Part shown: in pieces, positions 35,691-43,940 of the stretch
Numbering within the stretch: the first letter of the stretch is position 1
Layout of the letters: each line of letters starts with the position of its first letter
NCBI GenBank assembly: GCA_965644295.1
Contig: CBFFRP010000419.1
Location: forward strand, 62,001 to 126,000
Direction: 5' to 3'
Source: Paraphysomonas bandaiensis
Lineage: Eukaryota; Chrysophyceae
Length of the DNA: 64,000 nt
Made by a program: the position numbers and the translations under genes
The notes under the pieces: model-generated
Databases searched by the model: none
What the model was told of the DNA's origin: nothing
The model's input: only the letters and a program-made list of their open reading frames with translations

Positions 35691-36194
35691 CTATATCAAC
35701 GGCTCGCTCTGCTGCTGACCGCAAAAAAAACGTGCTACTCTCTTCCAATTACGCCTAATAAAATTCATTTTTTTAATTCGTGGTAGTAATATTTCAACCA
35801 TTTTGACAATTAATTCTATGTCATTATTGAAATATTTTTTAACCGCTTCAACTACAACCGCTAGTTTTCTATCACCAGATTTCGGTTTTGTGATAAAATT
35901 TTCAACTGCTTGACAAGTAAATAATAGAATTTGTTCATTGTATTTATTTGAATCAGGATCAAAGAGATCTAAAACAGATTGAATTTTAGTGACTAATTCG
36001 TACTGTTGATTTTCAAGTTTAATTTCTTTAATTTTGTCAGAAAGTCCATTTAACTCAACATTAAATAGTTTTTTGTCTGGAATCGATCGATGTCTGAAAC
36101 TACATTCACGTTTAACTTCAGCTTCTATCTCTTTAGTTTCTTCAACTCCAAGAGGTCTGTTGTTGTCGTTGTCTTTAATAACTACTTTTCTCAT
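35691..36194 (-). CDS. Viral hypothetical protein, helical
   Basis: 167 aa. Predicted by eye as mostly alpha-helical, with charged N-terminus (RPLGVEETKEIEAEVKRE), a repeating hydrophobic region (ELIVKMVEILLPRIKKMN) and a basic aromatic C-terminus (RRNWKRVARFFCG). The last part is amphipathic and could bind membrane or DNA. No family recognised. First of three consecutive minus-strand genes ending at 37894. Confidence 0.55.
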   Translation of the reverse strand: MRKVVIKDNDNNRPLGVEETKEIEAEVKRECSFRHRSIPDKKLFNVELNGLSDKIKEIKLENQQYELVTKIQSVLDLFDPDSNKYNEQILLFTCQAVENFITKPKSGDRKLAVVVEAVKKYFNNDIELIVKMVEILLPRIKKMNFIRRNWKRVARFFCGQQQSEPLI

Positions 36195-36233
36195 TTATAT
36201 AATTGTGACACAAAATATTTAAACATTTTATAT

Positions 36234-37310
36234 TTAAGCGAAACCATCATCTGAGTTATTACTGCTCCAATCACCCCAACCAAATTCAACTTTTCTAGGA
36301 GTAAAATATTCTGCTGGAACCGGTGTGCTTGGTGGCTTGATTTTATGAGTTCGGACATGATGCTTTGTTCTTAGTTTATGCATGTTCTCATCCTCTATTT
36401 CATCTTTTTGTTTTATATTCATTTCTGTTTTTCTAATGTCATTCATTTGCTTAGTTTGTGGGTCATTATTGACATACAAGCCTTCTAATCCTTGCCTCAT
36501 ATGTCTTTTTTCAAAGTGATTTTTGGCTCTAATTGCTTTATCGGCATCATAGTCCTCTGCCTCCATACCTTCTCTGTTCAATCTTTCGCTTTTCTTGTCT
36601 TTACTACGTTGAACTAATTGTTTTGTTGCTTCTTTCTGTTTTTGAGTTCTGCCTTTTGGTTTAGCTAATTTAGTTTTTGGCTCTAAAGGCAAATCCTCAA
36701 CATCATCCTCAAATTCATCATCGTCTAATTCTTCCACCTGATCATTTGATTTAAATTCTAATGGCTGTGTATACGTCAAATCATTACTTGTTTGTATTGG
36801 TGGCGCGGGGTTGATGGTATTATCTGCCCTGCTGGATACATCAATGGCTCTTCTACGTTGCGCAGTTTTTTGTTTTTGAGATGTTGGTCCCATTATTAAA
36901 TTTCCAGCTGGAGATTTAGAGACTTTAATATTTCCAGATGCGTACCCGTCATTAGCTAATTTTGCAAATTTGAAAGTCTCTTTTAACTCTTCTGGTACAT
37001 TTTCAAGTCTCAACACTCCTTCATTGGCGGGGTTCTTGGGATTATTTCTAGCTTCATTTAATTGTCCTCGCAATATATCAATCTCTCTTCTGTCAATAGT
37101 TGAGCTATGTACAGCACCCACGCCTGCAGTAGCTGGTCCACCACCGCCACCACCAAATTGCTTATTTACACCTGTACCAAAATTAGTTTTCTTTTTCCCT
37201 TTAGCTTTGCGCTTTTTCTTTGTTCTTTTTCTTTTTAAAATCAAATCTGGTGCAATACCATAAAGTTTATGTAAGTCGTCAAGAGATAAATAGATTTTCT
37301 TCTCCTTCAT
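36234..37310 (-). CDS. Basic virion-core-like protein with DDGFA tail
   Basis: 358 aa. The N-terminus is strongly basic (KRKRTKKKRKAKGKKK), followed by a Gly run (GGGGGG), then charged low-complexity sequence with an acidic stretch (ELDDDEFEDDVEDL) and further Lys/Arg blocks. This is the composition of a DNA-condensing or core protein, like adenovirus core proteins, though no homology is claimed. It ends SSNNSDDGFA, a tail closely like those of the proteins at 37340-37894 (NSDDYFA) and 39809-40246 (DEDGFA). The frame is intact. Confidence 0.6.
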   Translation of the reverse strand: MKEKKIYLSLDDLHKLYGIAPDLILKRKRTKKKRKAKGKKKTNFGTGVNKQFGGGGGGPATAGVGAVHSSTIDRREIDILRGQLNEARNNPKNPANEGVLRLENVPEELKETFKFAKLANDGYASGNIKVSKSPAGNLIMGPTSQKQKTAQRRRAIDVSSRADNTINPAPPIQTSNDLTYTQPLEFKSNDQVEELDDDEFEDDVEDLPLEPKTKLAKPKGRTQKQKEATKQLVQRSKDKKSERLNREGMEAEDYDADKAIRAKNHFEKRHMRQGLEGLYVNNDPQTKQMNDIRKTEMNIKQKDEIEDENMHKLRTKHHVRTHKIKPPSTPVPAEYFTPRKVEFGWGDWSSNNSDDGFA

Positions 37311-37339
37311 TAGTATTTATATAATAGTGAAAGATAATA

Positions 37340-37894
37340 TTATGCGAAATAATCATCTGAATTAAATGTCACATGTCTTTGTGTAGCGGGTTGTCTTTGT
37401 ATAGATACTTGTTCATCTTCTGATTCTGATTCAGATTCTGATGATTCAACCACAATTGTTTTCTTTTTTGGTTTTCTTTTGGATGGTCTTTTAACAACTA
37501 TAACCTCTTCATCTGATTCTGAATCATCATATATTATTTTTTGTCTAGGAGCTCGTTTAACAACAGGCCTTGGTGCTGGTTTTGGTTCGGGATCTGTCTT
37601 TGTTACTGATTGTTCTTCTTGATGTTTGGCTAATAATTTTGCATAATGTAATTCCTTTTCTTGTTGCCTCTTTGCAGCATTCTCTGCTCTCTTTTGTCTA
37701 GCCTTTTCAAATGCTTGTAGTTGGGCTTGTGTTTTAGGCTTTGTCATCACTCTTTTCTTTTTCACAGGAGCGGACTGAATAGGTGCTTGGGGTGTGTTAA
37801 CAGGCTCCTCTGGTATGGTTGCGAGTTGTTTGACCTGTCTTTTCGGCTTTGTTAAAGGAATTGATTCTTCTATATATTCTTCGGGTTCTACCAT
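37340..37894 (-). CDS. Basic/acidic low-complexity viral protein with DDYFA tail
   Basis: 184 aa. Pro/Lys-rich N-terminal part, an Arg/Lys/Glu helix (KARQKRAENAAKRQQEKEL), then alternating Ser/Glu/Asp runs (SESESESEDEQ) next to basic RPSKRKPKKKT. It ends HVTFNSDDYFA, matching two neighbours. The upstream sequence has the TTTTTCT-N8-TATATAATG late-type motif. Probably a virion or chromatin-like component; function inferred from composition and context only. Confidence 0.55.
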   Translation of the reverse strand: MVEPEEYIEESIPLTKPKRQVKQLATIPEEPVNTPQAPIQSAPVKKKRVMTKPKTQAQLQAFEKARQKRAENAAKRQQEKELHYAKLLAKHQEEQSVTKTDPEPKPAPRPVVKRAPRQKIIYDDSESDEEVIVVKRPSKRKPKKKTIVVESSESESESEDEQVSIQRQPATQRHVTFNSDDYFA

Positions 37895-37915
37895 TATATA
37901 GTTACTGTAGAAAAA
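37892..37915 (-). promoter_or_regulatory. Late-type start motif
   Basis: TTTTTCT, eight bases, TATATAATG, with ATG the start of the gene at 37894. The same word without gaps occurs at 43912-43935 and 44886-44909. Three occurrences, each exactly at a start codon, are unlikely by chance even in AT-rich DNA. Confidence 0.6.
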
Positions 37916-37952
37916 ATATTTACAAAATATTAATATATTTACTCATAATATA

Positions 37953-38684
37953 ATGAAAATAACAGAAACACCTTCTGATTTGCCTAATACAGCACCTATT
38001 AAAGAAGTTATGGACGTCTATATACCAAACATCAATGAACACTTACCACATCGAAATGGGTTTATATATACTTTAATAGGATCTGGTGGATCAGGAAAAA
38101 CAAGTTTATTATTGTCAATGTTTAAGTCATCTAGATTTTACAGAGCCAAATTTGATAATATATACTTAATCACCCCACAGAGTAGCTTTCTCAGTGTAGA
38201 AAAACATCCTTTTAGTGAGCATGGAAAGGTATATCATGAATTAACACCGGAATTATTGGATATAATATATGATGAATTATCAAACTTAAAAGAAAGTAAT
38301 ATAGAGCAGGGTATTCCTCCAGAATATAATTTAGTTATTATTGATGATTATGCAAATCATTTAAAAGACAATGTTTTAATTAAACATTTGAACAGAATGC
38401 TTATCAAAGCAAGACATTTAAATACAGCTTTTGTTTTTACGTTACAATCATATAATTTATTTCCATTAACATTGAGAAAACAAATAACTAACATGACTTT
38501 GTTTAAACCTAAAAATCAACAAGAGTGGACAGTTGTAACATCAGAACTATTAAATATGACAAAAGATAATGCTGTTGAGCTCTATGATTATGTTTATGAT
38601 AAAAACTATAATCATTTAGATGTTGATACAGTTGAAAACAAATTATTTAAAAACTTTAACACGCTATCAATTGAAAACAATTAA
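37953..38684 (+). CDS. FtsK/HerA-type genome-packaging ATPase
   Basis: 243 aa. Walker A IGSGGSGKTS with K49, Walker B NLVIIDDYA with D131-D132, and a sensor-like AFVFTLQSYN. This is the A32-like packaging ATPase shared by Polintons, PLVs, virophages and larger relatives; it drives viral DNA into the capsid. Length is normal for the family. Upstream TATA-like sequence abuts the ATG. Divergent from the core-like protein at 37894 and followed by the acidic protein and capsid genes. Confidence 0.93.
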   Translation: MKITETPSDLPNTAPIKEVMDVYIPNINEHLPHRNGFIYTLIGSGGSGKTSLLLSMFKSSRFYRAKFDNIYLITPQSSFLSVEKHPFSEHGKVYHELTPELLDIIYDELSNLKESNIEQGIPPEYNLVIIDDYANHLKDNVLIKHLNRMLIKARHLNTAFVFTLQSYNLFPLTLRKQITNMTLFKPKNQQEWTVVTSELLNMTKDNAVELYDYVYDKNYNHLDVDTVENKLFKNFNTLSIENN

Positions 38685-38706
38685 TATCTAATATAACAAT
38701 ATATAC

Positions 38707-39096
38707 ATGGAAATTAAAACATACGATTCTGATAATGATTCAACTAATTTAGAATATGATTCTGATTTACAATATTTTTTATCATCTGATTCAGAGGAGG
38801 AACTGCCGGATGAACTTGATTATCAGGTCAAACCAAAACGCTTAGATGAAGTTATAGATATAAATATGTTACACTACAACGATTCTTTTAAAAGACAAGG
38901 TATACGTCATGTATTAAGAAATATGCCCAACGGAACAGGTTTTCACATTCCAGGATGGCAACAAGTACTTGAAACTATTGCTGAAAATATCAGTGATTCC
39001 CCATTAGAGGAGTTAATGAATAGAAAAATATATGATTGTAATAATATAGATGAGCGAAAAGATATGTCTCTTTCTGAACAGCAAGACGGCGAGTAA
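38707..39096 (+). CDS. Small acidic viral protein
   Basis: 129 aa, strongly acidic N-terminal half (YDSDNDSTNLEYDSDL, DSEEELPDELDY), then a mixed segment with RHVLRNMPNGTGFHIPGW. No family recognised. Its end overlaps the start of the minor capsid gene by 47 bases, so the two are probably on one transcript. It may be a scaffold or assembly factor, by context only. Confidence 0.6.
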   Translation: MEIKTYDSDNDSTNLEYDSDLQYFLSSDSEEELPDELDYQVKPKRLDEVIDINMLHYNDSFKRQGIRHVLRNMPNGTGFHIPGWQQVLETIAENISDSPLEELMNRKIYDCNNIDERKDMSLSEQQDGE

Positions 39097-39784
39097 ATAT
39101 ATTAACGGCAATACATCGGATTGTGTTTTTTATTTACCGGTCATAAATATTCCAAAACATAGAAAGATATTTTGTTCAGTTCAAACGGCGATGATACCCT
39201 ATTCATTTTACAACATTAGTTCAATTAATAACACTTTAAAATATACAGTCAATGGTGGTGGAGTACAAACATTAACTATTACAGAAGGAAATTATAACGT
39301 TAATACCTTGATAACAGAAATTACAACTGGCATACCCGCTTTGACAATCACATATAACAGCAAAACAAACAAATTAACCTTTTCACATAGTACATATGAT
39401 TTTACATTTGAATCGAATAGTACTTGTTTTGAAGTTCTTGGTTTTACAGATGATACAACATACTCGTCAACGTCACAAGTGCTTACAAGTACCATATCAA
39501 TTAATTTATTCACAATTAGAAATGTTTATGTTACATCTGATAACTTTCAAATCAATAATATTAACAATTCAACACCTAATAAAAGTAATATATTATGCAG
39601 TATTCCTGTAGATTCTTCCCATCACAGTATGATCAGTTACTCTAATATATACAATGTTCGTAATATGATCTATAATGTTCATAATTTAACAAATTTACAT
39701 GTTAAACTCACGGATCAAGATGATGATGTGCTTGATCTGAATGGAGTTCATTGGTCTTTAACTCTAGAGCTTGATATAGAATAA
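39050..39784 (+). CDS. Minor capsid (penton-like) protein
   Basis: 244 aa. Opens with a strand-like segment and DCVFYLPVINIPKHRKI, then VQTAMIPYSFYNISSINNT, YTVNGGGVQTLTITEGNYN, LITEITTGIPALTITYNSKT and FTFESNSTCFEVLGF. The IPxxFYNIxxxNN plus ITxGNYNxxxL pattern is characteristic of the Polinton/PLV single-jelly-roll penton protein. It would occupy the fivefold vertices next to the double-jelly-roll hexons. Located four genes' width before the major capsid gene, as expected. The start at 39050 overlaps the upstream gene; an internal start is possible. Confidence 0.85.
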   Translation: MSEKICLFLNSKTASKYINGNTSDCVFYLPVINIPKHRKIFCSVQTAMIPYSFYNISSINNTLKYTVNGGGVQTLTITEGNYNVNTLITEITTGIPALTITYNSKTNKLTFSHSTYDFTFESNSTCFEVLGFTDDTTYSSTSQVLTSTISINLFTIRNVYVTSDNFQINNINNSTPNKSNILCSIPVDSSHHSMISYSNIYNVRNMIYNVHNLTNLHVKLTDQDDDVLDLNGVHWSLTLELDIE

Positions 39785-39808
39785 TTAAAATATAGTGTAT
39801 ATATATAC

Positions 39809-40246
39809 ATGAAACTAGGTAAGAAGTTTGATCGAGGTGTTCGAAAGCTTGGTCACAAAATAGATAAGAAGGCTCATCAATTAGGGCATAAATCTCACGA
39901 CGTACTTCAAAAAGCACAAAAAGCAAATCGTAAAGTTGTTAATACTGGATCAAAAGTATTACACAATGTTAGAAAAGGGGTAGATATTGCCGACGCTGTA
40001 CTCACTACTGCAGTAGATTCTGGTGCATCAAACGTCCCTATAGTAGGCGATGGTATAGCTTTAGCAAGTAAAGGATTGCATGGTGCTAGAAAAGGGCTTG
40101 ATAAAGGGGATAAAGCTTTACACAAATATAAGAACGCAAGTAACAAAGCTCTTAAACATGCCAACAAACACGCTAATGATCTCGAAAAGTGGAACTCTAG
40201 GAAAAAGATTGAACAAGCCACCGCAGATGAAGATGGATTCGCATAA
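39809..40246 (+). CDS. Basic amphipathic viral protein with DEDGFA tail
   Basis: 145 aa. Lys/His-rich N-terminus (KKFDRGVRKLGHKIDKKAHQ), a central Ala/Gly/Val segment (GASNVPIVGDGIALASKGL) that could form a membrane-active or capsid-buried helix, then repeated Lys/Asn/His helix (ALKHANKHANDLEKW). It ends TADEDGFA. Position between minor and major capsid genes and its composition recall internal virion proteins such as adenovirus pVI or pX, as an analogy only. An antisense frame at 39907-40221 is not supported. Confidence 0.65.
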   Translation: MKLGKKFDRGVRKLGHKIDKKAHQLGHKSHDVLQKAQKANRKVVNTGSKVLHNVRKGVDIADAVLTTAVDSGASNVPIVGDGIALASKGLHGARKGLDKGDKALHKYKNASNKALKHANKHANDLEKWNSRKKIEQATADEDGFA

Positions 40247-40318
40247 ACAATATATAAAACATATTTAATTTTGAAATTATATAGATATTTATTTTATCCA
40301 TGTAATATATAAAAACGA

Positions 40319-41734
40319 ATGATCCCTAAAAATCTACTTTATACTAACAAGCGATCAAGCGCTTATGCCCGTAACTTCAGCACACATGTACAACCATTGA
40401 ACGGATCGGGAAACTACTTAGATGGGCAAACTATCATTATCAATATACCAACTGCACAGAATCTTGTTATGGCGGGTTCTGAATCACTCTTAAAATTTGA
40501 CTTGACAGTAACTAATGGAGCCGGAGCAAATGCCTACGCTCGTTTAGATAGAGCTGGAGCTCACGGTTGCATTCAAAGGCTTAGACTTTATCATGGCTCT
40601 CAACTCCTAGAAGATATTGATAATTACGGCAATCTTGTAGGCATGCTTATGTCATTACAACAATCTGGAGACTCTGCTAAAGGTAAGTTAAACATTATGG
40701 CTGGGTTAACGAGAGATTCCTTTTGTGATGTGACTGATTCAACAGTAGCAGATGCAGGTACTCTATTAACAAAAATTCAAGGGGCAACCAACCAAGTTTT
40801 TACTATTAACTCAGGTGAAAGACTTATTGATGACGGACAAACAACACAGTTTGCAGATATCGCAGCGGGCGGAGATACTCTTACTAGAACTTACACCATT
40901 AACTTGCTCTCTATCGTTGGATCTCTCTCTGACAAATACATTCCTCTTTTTGCAATGACAAGCGCACCTCTTAGACTTGAGCTTCAACTAGTTTCTAGCC
41001 CAGCGAAATTTATTTGTTCTGAACTTGCATTGTCCTCTTTTAAAGTAAATAACTGTGAATTTATTGCTCAATTTATGGAGCTTGGAAGTGAAGCAATGAA
41101 TATAATCAATAATTCCGCACCTGGTGGAAGACTTGAGTGGGTTGTTCCTGCATGGAGAAACTATGTATATAATGCAACACTAGCAAACGCATCAACACAA
41201 GTATCTATACCTGTGCCAGCTAAATTCAACAGCTTGAAATCTCTTTTTATGACTCAAAGAGAAAATGCCGACGGTGCTATTACTTATTTTCCTATGGGTT
41301 CATGTCATTATAATCTTGCACAATATACGCTCCGATTAGGTTCAAAAGTTGTACCATCTAAAGCACCCGAAACAGTACCCGAGTTTTTCATTGAAGCTAT
41401 AAAGGCTATAGGTAGCGTGTCAGATATCAATCACGAGCCTAATATTGATTTAGGAGATTATGATGTTGATGTCCCAACGGTTAATGCTGAAACAGAAAAT
41501 TATGTAGATGATACCGCCAGTTCAGAGGCTTTCTTTGTTGGTATGGATCTTGAAACATATTCAAATGCTGATAAAGATTCTATCTACTCAGGATACAATA
41601 CCTCTAATGATGATGTGTTTTGGCACTGTACATATAACGCAAATGCAACAACACCATCCGTCAGATTTGATACATACGCTATGTATGACGCTGTTATGGT
41701 GTGTGAAGCCGGAGTGGCTTATGTCCAATTTTAG
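40319..41734 (+). CDS. Major capsid protein, double-jelly-roll type
   Basis: 471 aa. Beta-rich throughout. It has features of PLV major capsid proteins: an N-terminal SSAYARNFSTHV arm, HGCIQRLRLYHGSQLLEDID with NLVGMLMSLQ, then TINLLSIVGSLSDKYIPLF with APLRLELQL, and near the C-terminus SVRFDTYAMYDAVMVCEAG. Trimeric hexons would form the icosahedral shell. Length matches the family. The start context TAATATATAAAAACGAATG is unlike other viral genes, which may reflect stronger or later expression. The frame is intact. Confidence 0.9.
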   Translation: MIPKNLLYTNKRSSAYARNFSTHVQPLNGSGNYLDGQTIIINIPTAQNLVMAGSESLLKFDLTVTNGAGANAYARLDRAGAHGCIQRLRLYHGSQLLEDIDNYGNLVGMLMSLQQSGDSAKGKLNIMAGLTRDSFCDVTDSTVADAGTLLTKIQGATNQVFTINSGERLIDDGQTTQFADIAAGGDTLTRTYTINLLSIVGSLSDKYIPLFAMTSAPLRLELQLVSSPAKFICSELALSSFKVNNCEFIAQFMELGSEAMNIINNSAPGGRLEWVVPAWRNYVYNATLANASTQVSIPVPAKFNSLKSLFMTQRENADGAITYFPMGSCHYNLAQYTLRLGSKVVPSKAPETVPEFFIEAIKAIGSVSDINHEPNIDLGDYDVDVPTVNAETENYVDDTASSEAFFVGMDLETYSNADKDSIYSGYNTSNDDVFWHCTYNANATTPSVRFDTYAMYDAVMVCEAGVAYVQF

Positions 41735-41836
41735 TAGAAAAAAATACTTAAAAGGATGTCACAATATTAGAGTATAGAATAAATTCACTGAAAGAAGAAA
41801 CATAATTTAAATTTCTAATTATAATGTATAACGATT

Positions 41837-43030
41837 ATGAACAATGGTTATACATCATTAAACATACCATCTTTGAATGGATTACAAACAATAAAAGCGG
41901 ACGAAATAACGACTGGCAGTTTAACAAGTGATAATATATATTTAGACACACTTGAAACAAGCAATATTATTATTGACACTGACATAACAATGCAGTCAGG
42001 GGCTAGTATTGTTGCAAATGGCACAACTATTTCAGATGTTGAACTCAGTTATATTGATGGACTCACTTCAAACGCACAAACTCAAATTACTACAAACGCA
42101 AACAACATAGCAACTAATACATCAAATATATCCACAAATACAACTAATATTGCAACTAATACATCAAATATATCCACAAATACAACTAATATTGCAACCA
42201 ATACATCAAATATATCCACAAACACCACCAATATAGCAACCAATACATCAAATATATCCACAAACACCACCAATATAGCAACCAATACTAGTGATATAGC
42301 AACGAACGCAACTAACATAGCAACCAATACAAGTGATATAGCAACTAACACGGCAGATATTGCTAGTATTGATGTAGACCTCTCAACAGCCGAATCAAAT
42401 ATAGCAACCAATACATCAAATATATCTACTAACACAACCAACATAGCAACTAACACATCAAACATATCAACCAATACATCTAACATATCAACCAATACAT
42501 CTAACATATCAACCAATACAACCAACATAGCTACTAACACATCTGACATTGCAACCATTGAATCAACTATAACACCTTTGTCGTATACCGGTGGCGGATA
42601 TGATGATTTAACTATTTCAAGCGATCTATTACTAAATAAAAGTTATGGATTACATACTGTGTCAGGTACAGGAAGCACATTCAGAATGACAGGAAGTAAT
42701 TGTAGGTTTGAAATCACAGGATCGGGCGGTGTTCTAGAATTTTCAGATGCTAGCGAACAAACAAAAGCGTTTAGTTCTGATTATAGCACATTATTAGATG
42801 ATATAACAAGAAGTTCAAATGAATGGACTTTCCCAGTCAATACATTATTAAAAGCTGGTGGAGGAGGCGCAATTGATGAAATAAGATGTGATCACATCAA
42901 TTGTTATACAAAAGTAGAATATCCAGATGCTACCATTCAAACAACAGCGTTCACAGCTACTGATAGAACGGATTTGGATACATTAACTAGCAAAAAAATT
43001 GTTATTGGGAAGAAATTGATGATCCAGTAA
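41837..43030 (+). CDS. Virion fibre shaft with heptad repeats
   Basis: 397 aa. An N-terminal docking-like region (LNIPSLNGLQTIKADEIT and SNIIIDTDITM) is followed by about 150 residues of 7-residue units NISTNTT, NIATNTS and NIATNTT, a trimeric coiled-coil signature with Ile at a core position and Asn/Thr elsewhere. Then there is a beta-rich neck (GTGSTFRMTGSNCRFEITG) and a segment of DATIQTTAFT type common in phage and viral fibres. It stops at 43030, 14 bases before the head-like ORF in another frame. The repeat DNA (42090-42555) is prone to length change. It would extend from the vertex to bind the host surface. Confidence 0.78.
   Translation: MNNGYTSLNIPSLNGLQTIKADEITTGSLTSDNIYLDTLETSNIIIDTDITMQSGASIVANGTTISDVELSYIDGLTSNAQTQITTNANNIATNTSNISTNTTNIATNTSNISTNTTNIATNTSNISTNTTNIATNTSNISTNTTNIATNTSDIATNATNIATNTSDIATNTADIASIDVDLSTAESNIATNTSNISTNTTNIATNTSNISTNTSNISTNTSNISTNTTNIATNTSDIATIESTITPLSYTGGGYDDLTISSDLLLNKSYGLHTVSGTGSTFRMTGSNCRFEITGSGGVLEFSDASEQTKAFSSDYSTLLDDITRSSNEWTFPVNTLLKAGGGGAIDEIRCDHINCYTKVEYPDATIQTTAFTATDRTDLDTLTSKKIVIGKKLMIQ
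42090..42555 (+). repeat. Coding heptad tandem repeat (21-bp units)
   Basis: In-frame 21-bp units, for example AATATATCCACAAATACAAC, with synonymous variation between blocks. Some 42-bp blocks are identical, which suggests recent local expansion. Confidence 0.85.
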
Positions 43031-43044
43031 CTTATTTCTCATCC

Positions 43045-43473
43045 ATGGCTTATAATACAACTTATCAAACATCTAGCGGTGGACATTATATGACATCTTC
43101 GGAATTGAGTACAACACCTACAGGCGGTGATTCAAATATGATTGATTCATCAGGTTACATTCAGTATACAGGACGATACATGCTACAAGTTTCTTTTGAA
43201 ATCATGGGTATTAAATCATGGACAGATATACGCGCGCGTGTATTAGTTAAGAAAAATGGAACGCTAGAAAGAGCAACTCTTTATGGTCCGGGTGTATGGG
43301 ATGCAAATCGTGGAAGTGTTAGTACTGTAGGTTGTACTCTAGCACCGCTTATATTTACTGTTGGAGATGTTGCCGATAATTGGACATTTGAAATTCATAC
43401 ATATAATAATTTCCAAACTGTAGGATCAGGTTCAATATTTTGGAAAACGCATATTGATTTAGTTCAACTCTAA
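43045..43473 (+). CDS. Fibre head-like beta-sandwich, in a different frame from the shaft
   Basis: 142 aa. Reads like a C-terminal trimeric head: SSGGHYMTSSELS, YTGRYMLQVSFEIMG, RARVLVKKNGTLERATLYG, WTFEIHTYNNF, and ends THIDLVQL, as in TNF/C1q-like jelly rolls. The open frame continues upstream to a stop at 42988-42990 and overlaps the shaft frame across a seven-A run (42992-42998). A one-base change there separates the two. It may be a separate protein, a broken fibre gene, or one expressed by frameshifting. Confidence 0.65.
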   Translation: MAYNTTYQTSSGGHYMTSSELSTTPTGGDSNMIDSSGYIQYTGRYMLQVSFEIMGIKSWTDIRARVLVKKNGTLERATLYGPGVWDANRGSVSTVGCTLAPLIFTVGDVADNWTFEIHTYNNFQTVGSGSIFWKTHIDLVQL

Positions 43474-43914
43474 AATAGGTGTAAACAGCAATGATATGCA
43501 CCAATATGTTGTTGCAGAGTCATCTACAACACCAGACATAGGTGTTAAATCTGGTTCATATAAACTGAAATGTATTCTTCTTTTTTGTCTAAAGTTCTTC
43601 ACTTTAAACAAAGACCCTTCTCCTGATGTCATTTGTGATATGCTATCATCTGTATTCATATATGATATTACACATTGATTACTATCAAATCCTTGATAAT
43701 ATCCATCTTCTGCCAAATCATCTGCAACTAATAAAACATAATGGGGATGACCTGTTGCTAGTGAATCACAATTCATTATAAAACCAGTGCATTGAACACT
43801 GTACCAGTCATAATTTTGTGGTAGTGGGTCTAAATCTATGTAGCAATTTTCAGCATCTCCTGATGCAGCATTGGCCGATGAGATAACATAAGTAAAACTA
43901 TTAATATTTTGCAT
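43459..43914 (-). CDS. Viral beta-rich protein, single copy of a triplicated domain
   Basis: 151 aa from MQNINSFTYV; a longer frame to 43965 is less likely because the late-type TTTTTCT-N8-TATATAATG motif ends exactly here. The domain pattern is SFTYVISSANAASGDAENCY, then LATGHPHYVLL, AEDGYYQGFD, FKVKNFRQKRRIHFSLY, and a final YWCISLLFTPI. The same pattern occurs twice in the next protein. The opening CYIxLxxL strand also resembles the minor capsid protein (DCVFYLPVI), so a jelly-roll structural protein is plausible. No named family. Confidence 0.65.
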   Translation of the reverse strand: MQNINSFTYVISSANAASGDAENCYIDLDPLPQNYDWYSVQCTGFIMNCDSLATGHPHYVLLVADDLAEDGYYQGFDSNQCVISYMNTDDSISQMTSGEGSLFKVKNFRQKRRIHFSLYEPDLTPMSGVVDDSATTYWCISLLFTPILELN

Positions 43915-43935
43915 TATATATTTAGAGTAGAAAAA
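43912..43935 (-). promoter_or_regulatory. Late-type start motif
   Basis: TTTTTCT-N8-TATATAATG ending at the start codon of the gene at 43914; see also 37892-37915 and 44886-44909. Confidence 0.6.
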
Positions 43936-43940
43936 TAAAA

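Noticed and set aside
42082-42558. 158-codon minus-strand frame of VLVAMLV-type repeats
   Set aside because: Antisense of the fibre heptad repeat; the hydrophobic pattern is a by-product of the Asn/Thr/Ile codons.
42992-43000. Canonical -1 ribosomal slippery heptamer in the fibre gene
   Set aside because: The base before the zero-frame AAA AAA is C, so the tandem-slip rule is not met. An indel or separate gene is as likely.
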